Part shown: positions 7,800 through 16,164 of the stretch, piece after piece | Position numbering within the stretch: position 1 is the first letter of the stretch | Layout of the letters: every line of letters starts with the position of its first letter | The notes under the pieces: model-generated | The model's database searches: none | What the model was told of the DNA's origin: nothing | The model's input: only the letters and a program-made list of their open reading frames with translations | Program-made: the position numbers and the translations under genes | Assembly: GCA_050180895.1 (NCBI GenBank) | Contig: JBFXDS010000001.1 | Span: forward strand, 806,001 to 870,000 | DNA length: 64,000 nt | Reading direction: 5' to 3' | Source: JBGPEQ01 sp050180895 | GTDB lineage: Bacteria > Pseudomonadota > Alphaproteobacteria > Dongiales > Dongiaceae

Positions 7800-9299
7800 A
7801 TGAAGATCTCGTTCTCCAAGATAGAAGTGCCGTCCGGCGGCGCCGTCGTCGCCGGCGTCTACGAGGACCGCAAGCTCACGCCGACGGCGGCGCAGCTCGA
7901 CAAGCAGACCAGGGGCGCCATCGAGCGCGCCCTCGCCGCCAGCCGGTTCAAGGGCAAGGCGGACGACCTGCTGACGGTGCTGGCGCCGGCCGGGCTGGAA
8001 GCCAGCCGCATCGTGCTGGTCGGTCTCGGCAAGCCGGGCGCGCTCGATGCCCTGGGCGTCCAGGGGCTCGGCGGCAGGTTGATCGCCGCCCTCGCGAACA
8101 CCGGCGAGACGGCCGCGGCCGTCGCCGTCGACGACGGCGCCGACCAGAAGCTGCCGACCGCCGAGCAGGCCGCGCATCTCGCCTATGGCGCGCGGCTGCG
8201 CAGCTACCGCTTCGACAAGTATCGCACCACCGAGAAGCCCGAGGCGAAGCCGAGCCTCAAGAAGCTCACGGTCATGAGCAGCGACCCGAACGCGGCGAAG
8301 AAGGCCTACGACCCGCTGCAGAAAATCAGCGACGGCGTGTTCCTGACGCGCGACCTGGTGTCCGAGCCGGCGAACGTCATCTATCCGGAGACGCTGGCGC
8401 AGGAGGCGCAGAAGCTGTCCGAGCTCGGCGTGAAGGTCGAGGTGCTCGGCGAGAAGAAGATGCGCGAGCTCGGCATGGGCGCGCTGCTCGGCGTCGGCCA
8501 GGGCAGCGAGCGCGATTCGCAGCTCGTGGTCATGCTGTGGGAGGGGGCGCCCGATGCCCGCAACAAGGCGCCCGTCGCCTTCGTCGGCAAGGGCGTCACC
8601 TTCGACACCGGCGGCATCTCCATCAAGCCGGCGGCCGGCATGGAGGAGATGAAGTGGGACATGGGCGGGGCGGGGGCCGTCATCGGCACCCTGTATGCGC
8701 TCGCCGCCCGCAAGGCCCGGGTCAATGCCGTCGGCATCGCCGGGCTCGTCGAGAACATGCCCTCGGGCACGGCGCAGCGGCCCGGCGACGTCGTGAAGTC
8801 GATGTCGGGGCAGACCATCGAGGTGATCAACACCGACGCCGAGGGCCGGCTGGTGCTGGCCGACGCGCTCTGGTACTGCCGCGACCGCTTCAAGCCGCAG
8901 GCGATGATCGACCTGGCCACGCTGACCGGCGCCATCATGGTGTCGCTCGGGCGCGAGCATGCCGGCCTGTTCTCCAACAACGATGCGCTGGCCGAGCGGC
9001 TGCTCGCCGCCGGCAAGGCGGTGGGCGAGCCGCTCTGGCGCATGCCGCTGGGCGAGGCCTACGACAAGATCATCAACTCCGACATCGCCGACATGAAGAA
9101 CGTCGGCAACCGCTGGGGCGGCAGCATCACCGCGGCGCAGTTCCTGCAGCGCTTCGTCAAGGACACGCCCTGGGCGCATCTGGACATCGCCGGCATGGCC
9201 TGGGCGGAGAAGGACTCGGCGGTGGTGCCCAAGGGCGCCACGGCGTTCGGCGTGCGGCTGCTCGACCGCTTCGTGGCGGATAATTACGAGGAGAAGTAG
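7800..9299 (+). CDS. pepA: Leucyl aminopeptidase (M17), first copy
   Basis: A 499-residue cytosolic M17 metallopeptidase removing N-terminal amino acids; it works as a hexamer with two metal ions. Metal and catalytic residues are present: Lys264 in VGKG, Asp269 in TFDTGG, the Asp of MKWDMGG, and the signature NTDAEGRLVL at 344-353 with Asp346 and Glu348. The ATG at 7800 gives MKISFSKIEV, the usual start. It is divergent from lptD, with 197 bases between. A second, clearly paralogous copy lies after holC (9800-11272). Confidence 0.96.
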   Translation: MKISFSKIEVPSGGAVVAGVYEDRKLTPTAAQLDKQTRGAIERALAASRFKGKADDLLTVLAPAGLEASRIVLVGLGKPGALDALGVQGLGGRLIAALANTGETAAAVAVDDGADQKLPTAEQAAHLAYGARLRSYRFDKYRTTEKPEAKPSLKKLTVMSSDPNAAKKAYDPLQKISDGVFLTRDLVSEPANVIYPETLAQEAQKLSELGVKVEVLGEKKMRELGMGALLGVGQGSERDSQLVVMLWEGAPDARNKAPVAFVGKGVTFDTGGISIKPAAGMEEMKWDMGGAGAVIGTLYALAARKARVNAVGIAGLVENMPSGTAQRPGDVVKSMSGQTIEVINTDAEGRLVLADALWYCRDRFKPQAMIDLATLTGAIMVSLGREHAGLFSNNDALAERLLAAGKAVGEPLWRMPLGEAYDKIINSDIADMKNVGNRWGGSITAAQFLQRFVKDTPWAHLDIAGMAWAEKDSAVVPKGATAFGVRLLDRFVADNYEEK

Positions 9300-9347
9300 G
9301 GGCGACCGGCGGTCGCCCTGCGAAAGGGCGAGCGCCGCTCGCCCCTA
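9297..9347. repeat. Two-hairpin element with TAGGGGCGA ends
   Basis: A 51-base element starting at the TAG stop codon of the first pepA. The ends are inverted (TAGGGGCGA and TCGCCCCTA), and inside are two hairpins: GGCGACC/GGTCGCC and GGGCGAGCG/CGCTCGCCC. The second hairpin is nearly identical to those at 56370-56394 and 56437-56457. It fills the pepA-holC gap, ending nine bases before the holC start, so it may attenuate or terminate transcription. Confidence 0.75.
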
Positions 9348-9356
9348 CACCCCCCA

Positions 9357-9803
9357 ATGACCGAGATCCGCTTCTATCACCTGCAGCGGACAGCGCTGGA
9401 GGCGGCGCTGCCGCCGATGCTGGAGAAGACGCTCGAGCGCGGGCAGCGCGCCGTCGTCATGGCCGGGTCGGAGGAGCGCGTCGAACATCTGGTCGACCGG
9501 CTGTGGACCTACAGCGAGCGCAGCTTCCTGCCGCATGGCAGCGCGCGCGACGGCCATGCGGACATGCAGCCGGTCTGGCTGACGACCGCGGACGAGAACC
9601 CGAACGGCGCGCAGGTGCTGTTCCTGACCGACGGCACGGCGTCCGGGCAGGTCGCCGCCTACGAGCTGTGCGTCGAGCTGTTCGACGGCAACGACGAGGC
9701 CGCGGTGCAGGCGGCGCGCGCGCGCTGGACGGCCTACAAGGCGGCAGGGCATCAACTCACCTACTGGCAGCAATCGGCCGCGGGCCGCTGGGAGCAGAAG
9801 TGA
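9357..9803 (+). CDS. holC: DNA polymerase III subunit chi
   Basis: A 148-residue HolC family protein. In the clamp-loader complex chi links psi to single-strand binding protein. Diagnostic segments: IRFYHLQRTALEAALPPMLEKTLERGQRAVV at the start, LVDRLWTYSERSFLPHG, and PVWLTT..NPNGAQVLFLTDG. In alphaproteobacteria holC commonly follows pepA, as here, but this window has a second pepA directly after it: the holC stop overlaps the GTG of that gene by four bases (GTGA). No distinct ribosome-binding site is seen apart from the structured repeat before it. Confidence 0.93.
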   Translation: MTEIRFYHLQRTALEAALPPMLEKTLERGQRAVVMAGSEERVEHLVDRLWTYSERSFLPHGSARDGHADMQPVWLTTADENPNGAQVLFLTDGTASGQVAAYELCVELFDGNDEAAVQAARARWTAYKAAGHQLTYWQQSAAGRWEQK

Positions 9804-11272
9804 AGATCGCGTTCGCCAAGCCCGCCCTGCCGGAGGAGGGGGCCATCGCCGTATCGGTCTTCGAGGGGCGCAAGCTCGGGCCGACGGCGACGAAGCTGGA
9901 CCGGCGAACGAAGGGGGCGCTGACGCGCGCCTTGGAGGCCAGCCGCTTCGCCGGCAAGCTCGACGAGACGCTGTCCGTCCTGGCGCCGCGCGGGCTGCGC
10001 TGCAGCCGCGTGGTCCTCGTCGGCTGCGGCCGGGAGGCGGCGCTCGACGCACTGGCGGCGCAACGCATCGGCGGCGCCCTGGTCGCGCATCTGGCGCCGT
10101 CCGGCGAGACCGCGGCGGCGCTGGCCGTCGACGCCGGGCCGGAGATCGCGGCGCAGATCGCCGCCGCCGCCCGGCTGCGCGCCTACCGCTTCGACAAGTA
10201 CCGGACGACCGCGCCGCGCGACGAACGGCCGAGCCTCAAGTCCCTCACGCTGCTGGTCGAGGCGCCGGCGGCCGCGCGCGCGGCGTTCGCGCCGCTGGAC
10301 TCGACGGTAGCCGCGGTGCGTCTCGCGCGCGATCTCGTCAGCGAGCCGGCCAACGTCGTCACGCCGCAGGCCTTCGCCGCCGCGGCGGGCGAGCTCGAAA
10401 CGCTCGGCATCAAGGTCAAGGCGCTCGGCCCGCGGAAGCTGCGCAAGCTCGGCCTCAACCTCATGCTCGGCGTCGGGCAGGGCAGCGCGCACGCGCCGCA
10501 GCTCGTCGTCCTGCGCTGGAACGGCGCGCCCAAGGGCCGTCCGCCGGTGGCCTTCGTCGGCAAGGGGCTGACGTTCGACAGCGGCGGCATCTCGATCAAG
10601 CCCGCGGCGGGCATGGAGGAGATGAAGACCGACATGGCCGGCGCCGCCGCGGTGCTGGGCGTGCTGCGGGCGCTCGCCGCGCGCAAGGCGCGGGTCAACG
10701 CCGTCGGCGTCTGCGCGCTGGCCGAGAACATGCCGTCGGGCACGGCGCAGCGGCCGGGCGACGTGGTGCGGTCGGCCTCGGGCCAGACCGTCGAGGTGAT
10801 CGACACCGATGCCGAGGGCCGGCTCGTGCTGAGCGACGCGCTCTGGTACACGCGGGACCGCTTCGAGCCGCGGGCGATGATCGACCTGGCCACCCTGACC
10901 GGCTCGATCATGGTGGCGCTGGGTTCCGAATATGCCGGGATGTTCGCCACCGACGACAAGCTGGCCGAGCAGCTCGCCGCCGCCGGCGCCGCCACGGGCG
11001 AGCGGCTGTGGCGCATGCCGCTAACCGCCGCCTATGACGAGCGCATCGAATCGGACATCGCCGACATGAAGAACGACGGCGGCCGCTGGGGCGACAGCAT
11101 CAATGCCGCGGTCATGCTGAAGCGCTTCGTCGGCAAGACGCCCTGGGCGCATCTCGACATCGCCGGCGTAGCCTGGACGAACGACGACCGGTCGATCGCG
11201 CCCAAGGGCGCCACCGGCTTCGGCGTCCGCCTGCTCGATCGGTTCGTCGCGGATCACTGCGAAGAAAAGTAA
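9800..11272 (+). CDS. Leucyl aminopeptidase (M17), second copy
   Basis: A 490-residue paralogue of the pepA gene upstream, with the same block order (RLRAYRFDKYRTT, DLVSEPANV, VGKGLTFDSGG, MEEMKTDMAG, AENMPSGTAQRPGDVV). The metal ligands are kept. In the M17 signature the leading Asn is Asp (DTDAEGRL at 335-342), while Asp337 and Glu339 remain, so activity is likely. The start is the GTG at 9800, overlapping the holC stop. The two copies differ through most of the N-terminal domain, so the duplication is not recent; a different peptide preference is plausible but unproven. Confidence 0.93.
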   Translation: MKIAFAKPALPEEGAIAVSVFEGRKLGPTATKLDRRTKGALTRALEASRFAGKLDETLSVLAPRGLRCSRVVLVGCGREAALDALAAQRIGGALVAHLAPSGETAAALAVDAGPEIAAQIAAAARLRAYRFDKYRTTAPRDERPSLKSLTLLVEAPAAARAAFAPLDSTVAAVRLARDLVSEPANVVTPQAFAAAAGELETLGIKVKALGPRKLRKLGLNLMLGVGQGSAHAPQLVVLRWNGAPKGRPPVAFVGKGLTFDSGGISIKPAAGMEEMKTDMAGAAAVLGVLRALAARKARVNAVGVCALAENMPSGTAQRPGDVVRSASGQTVEVIDTDAEGRLVLSDALWYTRDRFEPRAMIDLATLTGSIMVALGSEYAGMFATDDKLAEQLAAAGAATGERLWRMPLTAAYDERIESDIADMKNDGGRWGDSINAAVMLKRFVGKTPWAHLDIAGVAWTNDDRSIAPKGATGFGVRLLDRFVADHCEEK

Positions 11273-11279
11273 TGCCGAA

Positions 11280-11313
11280 TGTAGGAGCGACCCTGCGTGG
11301 TCGCACTGCTACA
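11280..11313. repeat. Short inverted repeat with TGTAG/CTACA ends
   Basis: TGTAGGAGCGACC at 11280-11292, a CTGCGT loop, then GGTCGCA and CTACA to 11313. It sits between the convergent pepA copy 2 and the flavin reductase gene, and its CTA at 11309-11311 is the stop codon (TAG) of the latter. It resembles the element at 9297 and is a likely bidirectional terminator or REP-like unit. Confidence 0.65.
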
Positions 11314-12058
11314 ATGACCGATCGATCTCGCGTCGGCGGCGGTTCTCTTCTTCGCTGTAGAAGGGGTCGGCATGGATGTCGGCGGCGGGGAGGCCGCGCG
11401 ACCTCAACTGCGCGACCGTGGCCTCGACCATCGGCGGCGGGCCTGCGAGATAGGTCTTGTAGCCGGTGAAATCGGCGATGTCCGCGAGGACGGCGTCGCC
11501 CACCAACCCCGTGCGCCAGGGCGACGCGCCGGTCGGCTCGGCGACGACAGGAATGAACCGGAAGTTGGCATGCGCGGCGGCGATCCGCGCGAAATGGTCG
11601 AGGAGATAAAGATCGCGCTCGCTGCGGACGCCGAAGTAGAGGCGGATGTCCTGCGGCAGGCCGCAATGAAGCGCGGCCTCGACGATCGATTTCATCGGCG
11701 CCAAGCCGGAGCCGCCGGCGATGGCGATGATCGGGCCGGGATGGTCGGCGCGCAGATAGGCGTCGCCGAACGGGCCGGCGACCGTGACCGTCTCACCGCG
11801 TGCGAGCCGGCGCACGGCATAGCGGCTGGCGCCGTCGCCGACGTCGCGGATGTGGAACTCCAGCAGCGGCTCGTCCGGCCGGCTGGCCATGGAGTAGTCG
11901 CGCGGCGGCAGGGCGCCGAAGCCGAGCTTGACGTACTGGCCGGCGCGGAACACGAGGCGCTCGCCGGCCGGTGGAGCGAGCCGCAGGATGCGGATGTCAT
12001 GCGTTGCCGGCTCGAGCCCGACGACGCGGCAGGCGAGCGGCTCTCGCCCTGCCGTCAT
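11309..12058 (-). CDS. FAD/NAD(P)-binding oxidoreductase (ferredoxin reductase family)
   Basis: A 249-residue flavin reductase of the ferredoxin-NADP reductase superfamily. It has an FAD-binding barrel with RDYSMASRP (the RxYS motif), an NAD(P)-binding domain with GGSGLAPMKSIVE, and the late signature LAGPPPMVEATV. There is no 2Fe-2S domain, so it resembles the reductase half of CDP-6-deoxyglucoseen reductase or NAD(P)H-flavin reductase. The ATG at 12058 gives MTAGREPLACRVV. It lies 40 bases downstream of the glutathione peroxidase gene on the same strand, so the two may be co-transcribed. Its electron acceptor is unknown. Confidence 0.8.
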   Translation of the reverse strand: MTAGREPLACRVVGLEPATHDIRILRLAPPAGERLVFRAGQYVKLGFGALPPRDYSMASRPDEPLLEFHIRDVGDGASRYAVRRLARGETVTVAGPFGDAYLRADHPGPIIAIAGGSGLAPMKSIVEAALHCGLPQDIRLYFGVRSERDLYLLDHFARIAAAHANFRFIPVVAEPTGASPWRTGLVGDAVLADIADFTGYKTYLAGPPPMVEATVAQLRSRGLPAADIHADPFYSEEENRRRREIDRSL

Positions 12059-12098
12059 GGGCGCGCTGCGGATGGAGAGCGCGTCTGCGGCCCTCCGC

Positions 12099-12578
12099 TC
12101 AGGACGGCAGCGCCGACTCGATCGCGGCAACGATTTCGGGATCGAGCGGCTCGACCGCGGACGGCCACAGGCCGGCGAGGCTGCCGTCCGGGGCGACGAG
12201 ATATTTGTGGAAGTTCCACTTCGGCGCCGCTGCCTCGCCGAACTCGGCCGCGACCCAGCGGTAGAACGGGTGGGCCGAGCCGCCGATGACGGTCTGCTTG
12301 GCCGTCAGCGGGAAGTCGACGCCGTAGTTCTTCTTGCAGAAGGAGGCGATCGTCGGCTCGTCGCCCGGCTCCTGGGCGCCGAAGTCGTTGGCAGGCACGC
12401 CCAGCACAACGAGGCCCCGGTCGCGATAGCGCTGCCAGAGGTCCTGCAGAGCGGCATATTGCGGCGTGTAGCCGCATTCCGAGGCGGTATTCACGATCAG
12501 CACCGGCTTGCCGCGGAAGTCGGCCAGATTCAACGTGCCGCCGTCGATCGCGGGAAAGAAAAACCGATGCGCCGACAT
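12099..12578 (-). CDS. Glutathione peroxidase-like thiol peroxidase
   Basis: A 159-residue member of the GPx family, reducing hydroperoxides. It uses Cys instead of selenocysteine: NTASECGYTPQY places the peroxidatic Cys at 35. The other residues of the catalytic tetrad are visible as Gln69 in NDFGAQEPG and Trp121-Asn122 in WNFHKYL. Cys81 in the FCKKNYGV motif is the likely resolving Cys, so thioredoxin is the probable reductant. A slightly unusual feature is VPANDFGAQ where most family members have FPCNQFG. The start at 12578 follows AGGAGGTCGCGA, a good ribosome-binding site. Confidence 0.9.
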   Translation of the reverse strand: MSAHRFFFPAIDGGTLNLADFRGKPVLIVNTASECGYTPQYAALQDLWQRYRDRGLVVLGVPANDFGAQEPGDEPTIASFCKKNYGVDFPLTAKQTVIGGSAHPFYRWVAAEFGEAAAPKWNFHKYLVAPDGSLAGLWPSAVEPLDPEIVAAIESALPS

Positions 12579-12604
12579 TCGCGACCTCCTGCGGGATGAC
12601 GCCG

Positions 12605-13222
12605 CTACCGGCCCGCGGGAGCCGCAGCGTGGTCGTTGCGCGAGCCCGGCCGCAGCGAGAGCTTGAGGCCGACCACCTGATAGATGTCGAGGCCGGTGAT
12701 GTCGACGATGTCGCGCAGGCGCAGCGAGGTCTCCGTCAGCAGGACGCGGGCGTGATCGCGCGGATTCATCCGCCGCTGCGTCTGCCGCTGGGCCTGGCTC
12801 GCGCGGCGCCGGGCGGCGGCCTCGGCCGCCGCGTCGAGCCCGCGGGCGCGCGCCTCGGCGAGCGCGGCGTCGCGCTGCCGCTTGGCCAGGCGGATCGCCA
12901 GGTCGGTCAGGTGCATGAAGCGCCCGACCTCCGGCGGATCGTAGTCGGCGAACCAGTGCCGGCCGCCCATCGCCTCGGACATCGCCGACGGCTGCCGGGG
13001 CGGCGCCTGCGGCAGCGGCGGTTCGTCGCCGGCGGCGGCCTCCTCGACCGTCAGGCCGTGGCGCGCGGCCAGCCGCGTCGCGGCCGCGAACGCGTTCGCC
13101 CGCTCGCCGGCGAACGGACTTTCGGCCGCCAGCCGCAGGAGGCCATGGAATCGCTTGCGTTCGGCGTCGTTGAAGGACGGTATGGCTGCCTCCGCACTTC
13201 CGTCGCATTGTCCGGTGTGCAA
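12605..13222 (-). CDS. DUF2786-like hypothetical protein
   Basis: About 205 residues, not firmly recognised. Residues ~18-62 (AERKRFHGLLRLAAESPFAGERANAFAAATRLAARHGLTVEEA) resemble the DUF2786 helical unit that precedes various domains. A helical, Arg/Ala-rich middle follows (LAIRLAKRQRDAALAEARARG), then a C-terminal segment LLTETSLRLRDIVDITGLDIYQVVGLKLSLR that looks like a helix-turn-helix. A DNA- or nucleic acid-related role is only an inference. The TTG start at 13222 is tentative. It is divergent from hspQ and heads the gene group leading to gpx, its stop 26 bases from the gpx start. Confidence 0.6.
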   Translation of the reverse strand: MHTGQCDGSAEAAIPSFNDAERKRFHGLLRLAAESPFAGERANAFAAATRLAARHGLTVEEAAAGDEPPLPQAPPRQPSAMSEAMGGRHWFADYDPPEVGRFMHLTDLAIRLAKRQRDAALAEARARGLDAAAEAAARRRASQAQRQTQRRMNPRDHARVLLTETSLRLRDIVDITGLDIYQVVGLKLSLRPGSRNDHAAAPAGR

Positions 13223-13265
13223 GTTTAACGAACGGTCAATTCACACACCAGGGCGCAAGATCTGC

Positions 13266-13271
13266 TATAGT
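13266..13271 (+). promoter_or_regulatory. Possible -10 element upstream of hspQ
   Basis: TATAGT lies 55 bases upstream of the hspQ start in the 103-base divergent gap. No good -35 hexamer is found 16-18 bases before it, so an activator or another sigma factor may be needed. The gap also holds GGTGTG...CACACC (13214-13250), an inverted pair that could be an operator. Weak evidence. Confidence 0.3.
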
Positions 13272-13325
13272 GTGCGATTGATGTGACAGGACGCGTGCCA
13301 CGGTCGCGCAACGGCTGAAGAAAAA

Positions 13326-13664
13326 ATGAGCGAGATTCGCGAAGCCAAATTCCTGATCGGGCAGATCGTCAAGCACCGCGTGTATCCGTTCCGCGGCGTC
13401 ATCTTCGACGTCGACCCGGTCTTCAACAACACCGAGGAATGGTATCAGAAGATCCCGGAGGAGATCCGGCCGCGCAAGGACCAGCCATTCTACCATCTGC
13501 TGGCCGAGAATGCAGAAACCGAAACTACCTATGTCGCCTACGTCTCCGAGCAGAACCTGCTGGTGGACGACAGCGGCCGGCCGGTCAAGCATCCCTCGGT
13601 GCGGGAGCTCTTCTCGCGCCTCGAGAACGGCCGCTACGTCCCGAAGCCGCGCGCGCCGAACTGA
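13326..13664 (+). CDS. hspQ: Heat shock protein HspQ
   Basis: A 112-residue YccV/hemimethylated-DNA-binding family protein. HspQ enhances Lon-dependent proteolysis and was first linked to DnaA denaturation. Family segments: FLIGQIVKHRVYPFRGVIFDVDP, EEWYQKIPEEIRPRKDQPFYHLLAE and TTYVAYVSEQNLL. The length is typical. The start at 13326 is preceded by a weak GAAGAAAAA stretch. It stands alone: divergent from the DUF2786-like gene and convergent with the DUF1993 gene. Confidence 0.95.
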   Translation: MSEIREAKFLIGQIVKHRVYPFRGVIFDVDPVFNNTEEWYQKIPEEIRPRKDQPFYHLLAENAETETTYVAYVSEQNLLVDDSGRPVKHPSVRELFSRLENGRYVPKPRAPN

Positions 13665-13712
13665 CGCCGTCCGCCGCGGATGGCGCGGCGGCGGCTCCGA
13701 GATCCTCGATCG

Positions 13713-14228
13713 TCAATCGGCATCGACCCGCCCGATGAAATCGCGCTTGCCGAGCTCGACGCCGCAATGCCGGAGGATGTCGTAGGCTGTCGTGGCGTGG
13801 AAGAAGAAGTTGGGCAGGGCGAAGTGCAGGAGATAGGGCTGGCCTTTGAATGACTGCGGCTTGCCGCCGATGGGAATGGTGATGTCGCGGCTTTCGGAGC
13901 CGTCGACCCGCGCCGGCGTCAATGTCTTCAGGAAGTCGATCGTCTTGGCGATGCGCGCCTTCAGCTCATCGAAGGTCGATTCGGTATCGGCGAATTTCGG
14001 CACATCGATTCCGGCCAGCCGGGCGCCGGCGCCCTTGGCGAAGTCCGCAGCCAGCTGCACTTGGCGGACCAGCGGGAACATGTCCGGGTAGAGTCGCGTG
14101 TTCAGCAGGACGGTAGGCTCCACCTTGCGCTGCGCCGCATGGGCGGCGGCCTTGTCGAGGATCGCGGACAGGGCGACGAGCGTGCGCAGGAAGACCGGCA
14201 CCGAGGCCTGGTACATGGACAGAGTCAT
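13713..14228 (-). CDS. DUF1993 domain-containing protein
   Basis: A 171-residue protein matching the DUF1993 family across its length (SVPVFLRTLVALSAILDKAAAHA at the start, TRLYPDMFPLVRQVQLAADFAKGAGARLAG, and LPNFFFHATTAYDILRHCGVELGKRDFIG at the end). The fold is expected to be a DinB/YfiT-like four-helix bundle, with His133-like and C-terminal positions that could bind metal; function unknown. The ATG at 14228 follows GGAAAGGAGAAAG, a strong ribosome-binding site. It is downstream of the ABC-F gene on the same strand. Confidence 0.85.
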   Translation of the reverse strand: MTLSMYQASVPVFLRTLVALSAILDKAAAHAAQRKVEPTVLLNTRLYPDMFPLVRQVQLAADFAKGAGARLAGIDVPKFADTESTFDELKARIAKTIDFLKTLTPARVDGSESRDITIPIGGKPQSFKGQPYLLHFALPNFFFHATTAYDILRHCGVELGKRDFIGRVDAD

Positions 14229-14271
14229 GGGTTCTTTCTCCTTTCCGATGGGATAGCGTCAGCGCAGCCGC

Positions 14272-16164
14272 TCATGCTTCCAGCTTTTCCTGCGCCGTCA
14301 GCCAGGCCTCTTCCGCCGATGTGATCTCGCGCTTGAGATCGCCGTAGCGGAGCTGCAGCTCCAGGAGCTTGGCGGTCGGGCCGTTATAAACTTCTGGATC
14401 GGCGAGGCGAACCTCGAGCGCCGTCTTCTTCTGCTGCAACTTCTCGAGACGCTTCTCTGCCTCCGCCGCGGCCTTGCGCAGATGGGCGACGGCGGCCCGC
14501 TGCTCGGCGGCGGCGCGGCGTTGCTCCTTGCGGCCGGCGGCGGTGTGTCCGGCCGAATCCGACTCTCCCTCGGCGGTCCTGGCGGCGGAGTCGCGCGCGC
14601 GCCGTTCGCTCAGCAGCAGCTTGCGATAGTCGTCGAGATCGCCCTCGAACGGCTTCACCGTGCCGCCGCCCACCAGCCACAGCCGGTCGACGCAGAGCTC
14701 GATGAGATGCGGATCGTGGCTGATGAGCACCACCGCGCCCTCGAAGGCGTTGATCGCCTGCACCAGCGCCTGGCGCGAATCCACGTCGAGATGGTTGGTC
14801 GGCTCGTCGAGCAGCAGGACGTGCGGTGCCTCGCGGCTCATCAGCGCGAACAGCAGCCGCGCCTTCTCGCCGCCGGAGAGCGCGCCGACCTTGGTCAGCG
14901 CCTTGTCCTGCGCGAAGCCGAAGCGGCCGAGATGGGCGCGGCGCTTCTCCGGCGTCGCCATCGGCGCCAGCCGATCCATGATCTGCAGCGGCGTCGCTTC
15001 CACGTCCAGCTCGTCGGTCTGGTGCTGCGCGAAATAGCCGACGCGTAGCTTGCCCGATTTGCGCAAGGTCCCGGCCATCGGCTGGAGGCGCCCGGCCAGC
15101 AGCTTCGCCAGGGTGGACTTGCCGTTGCCGTTGGCGCCCAGGAGCGCCACACGGTCGTCCATGTCGAGCCGCAGGTTGAGGTTGCGCAGCACCGGCCGGC
15201 CCGGCTCGTAGCCGGCCTCGGCGCGGTCGAGCGCCAGGATCGGCGGCGCCAGCGGCTCCGGGTTGGGGAAGTCGAACTCGACGGTATGCTCCTCGACGAC
15301 GGAGACGATCGGCTCCATGCGCGCCAGCATCTTGATGCGCGACTGCGCCTGGCGCGCCTTGCTCGCCTTGTAGCGGAAGCGGTCGATGAAGGCCTGCATG
15401 TGCCGGCGCTGCGCCTCCTGCTTCTTCTGCGCCGCCGCGATGTTGGCGAGCTTGAGCGCGCGCGTCTTCTCGAAGGTGTCGTAGCCGCCGGAATAGACCG
15501 TCAGCTTGCGCATCTCCAGATGCACGATCTTGTCGACGACCTTGTTGAGGAGGTCGCGGTCGTGGCTGACCAGAAGCACCGTGCGCGGATACTTCCTGAG
15601 GAAGTCCTCCAGCCACAGCGTCGCCTCGAGGTCGAGATGGTTGGTCGGCTCGTCGAGCAGCAGCAGGTCCGGCTCGCTGAACAGCACGGCGGCCAGGGCC
15701 ACGCGCATGCGCCAGCCGCCGGAGAAGTCGCGGCAGGGCCGCAGCTGCTGCTCGGCGTCGAAGCCGAGGCCGTGCAGGATGGCGGCCGCCCGCGCCGGCG
15801 CGCGGTGCGCCTGGATGTCGGCGAGCCGGGTATGGATGTCGGCGATGCGATGCGGGTCCGTGGCGTGCTCCGCCTCGGCCAGCAGCGCCGTGCGCTCGCG
15901 GTCCGCCCGCAGCACGGTGTCGATCAGGCTCTCCGGTCCGTCCGGCGCCTCCTGCGCGAGCATGCCGAGCCGCGTGCCGTTGGGCAGGCCGATCTCGCCG
16001 GAATCGGCATGCAGCTCGCCGGCGATCAGCTTCAGCAATGTCGACTTGCCGGTGCCGTTGCGGCCGACGAGGCCGGCATGGTGCCCGGCCGGCAGCGACA
16101 GGCTCGCGCGCTCCAGCAGCACCCGTCCGCCGATGCGGTAGGTGAGGTTCTCGATGCTCAGCAT
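14272..16164 (-). CDS. ABC-F family ATP-binding protein
   Basis: A 630-residue protein with two ABC domains and no membrane segments, so a soluble ABC-F protein acting on ribosomes rather than a transporter. Domain 1 has Walker A GRNGTGKST at 34-42, signature FSGGWRMRVALA and Walker B LLLLDEPTNHLD. The linker is Lys/Gln/Arg-rich (KKQEAQRRHMQAFIDRFRYKASKARQAQSRIKML). Domain 2 has GANGNGKST, LSGGEKARL and VLLLDEPTNHLD. The C-terminal ~90 residues form a charged coiled coil. The layout fits the YheS/Uup group. ABC-F proteins tune translation or give antibiotic protection; nothing here points to resistance. Confidence 0.92.
   Translation of the reverse strand: MLSIENLTYRIGGRVLLERASLSLPAGHHAGLVGRNGTGKSTLLKLIAGELHADSGEIGLPNGTRLGMLAQEAPDGPESLIDTVLRADRERTALLAEAEHATDPHRIADIHTRLADIQAHRAPARAAAILHGLGFDAEQQLRPCRDFSGGWRMRVALAAVLFSEPDLLLLDEPTNHLDLEATLWLEDFLRKYPRTVLLVSHDRDLLNKVVDKIVHLEMRKLTVYSGGYDTFEKTRALKLANIAAAQKKQEAQRRHMQAFIDRFRYKASKARQAQSRIKMLARMEPIVSVVEEHTVEFDFPNPEPLAPPILALDRAEAGYEPGRPVLRNLNLRLDMDDRVALLGANGNGKSTLAKLLAGRLQPMAGTLRKSGKLRVGYFAQHQTDELDVEATPLQIMDRLAPMATPEKRRAHLGRFGFAQDKALTKVGALSGGEKARLLFALMSREAPHVLLLDEPTNHLDVDSRQALVQAINAFEGAVVLISHDPHLIELCVDRLWLVGGGTVKPFEGDLDDYRKLLLSERRARDSAARTAEGESDSAGHTAAGRKEQRRAAAEQRAAVAHLRKAAAEAEKRLEKLQQKKTALEVRLADPEVYNGPTAKLLELQLRYGDLKREITSAEEAWLTAQEKLEA

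Noticed and set aside
9503..9799. An upstream extension of the second pepA into holC
   Set aside because: The frame is open there, but the region is the holC gene in another frame and the conserved M17 sequence begins at the GTG at 9800.
14272..16164. The ABC-F gene as an antibiotic resistance determinant
   Set aside because: The domain order and linker fit the housekeeping YheS/Uup group; no resistance-type long linker or mobile context is seen.
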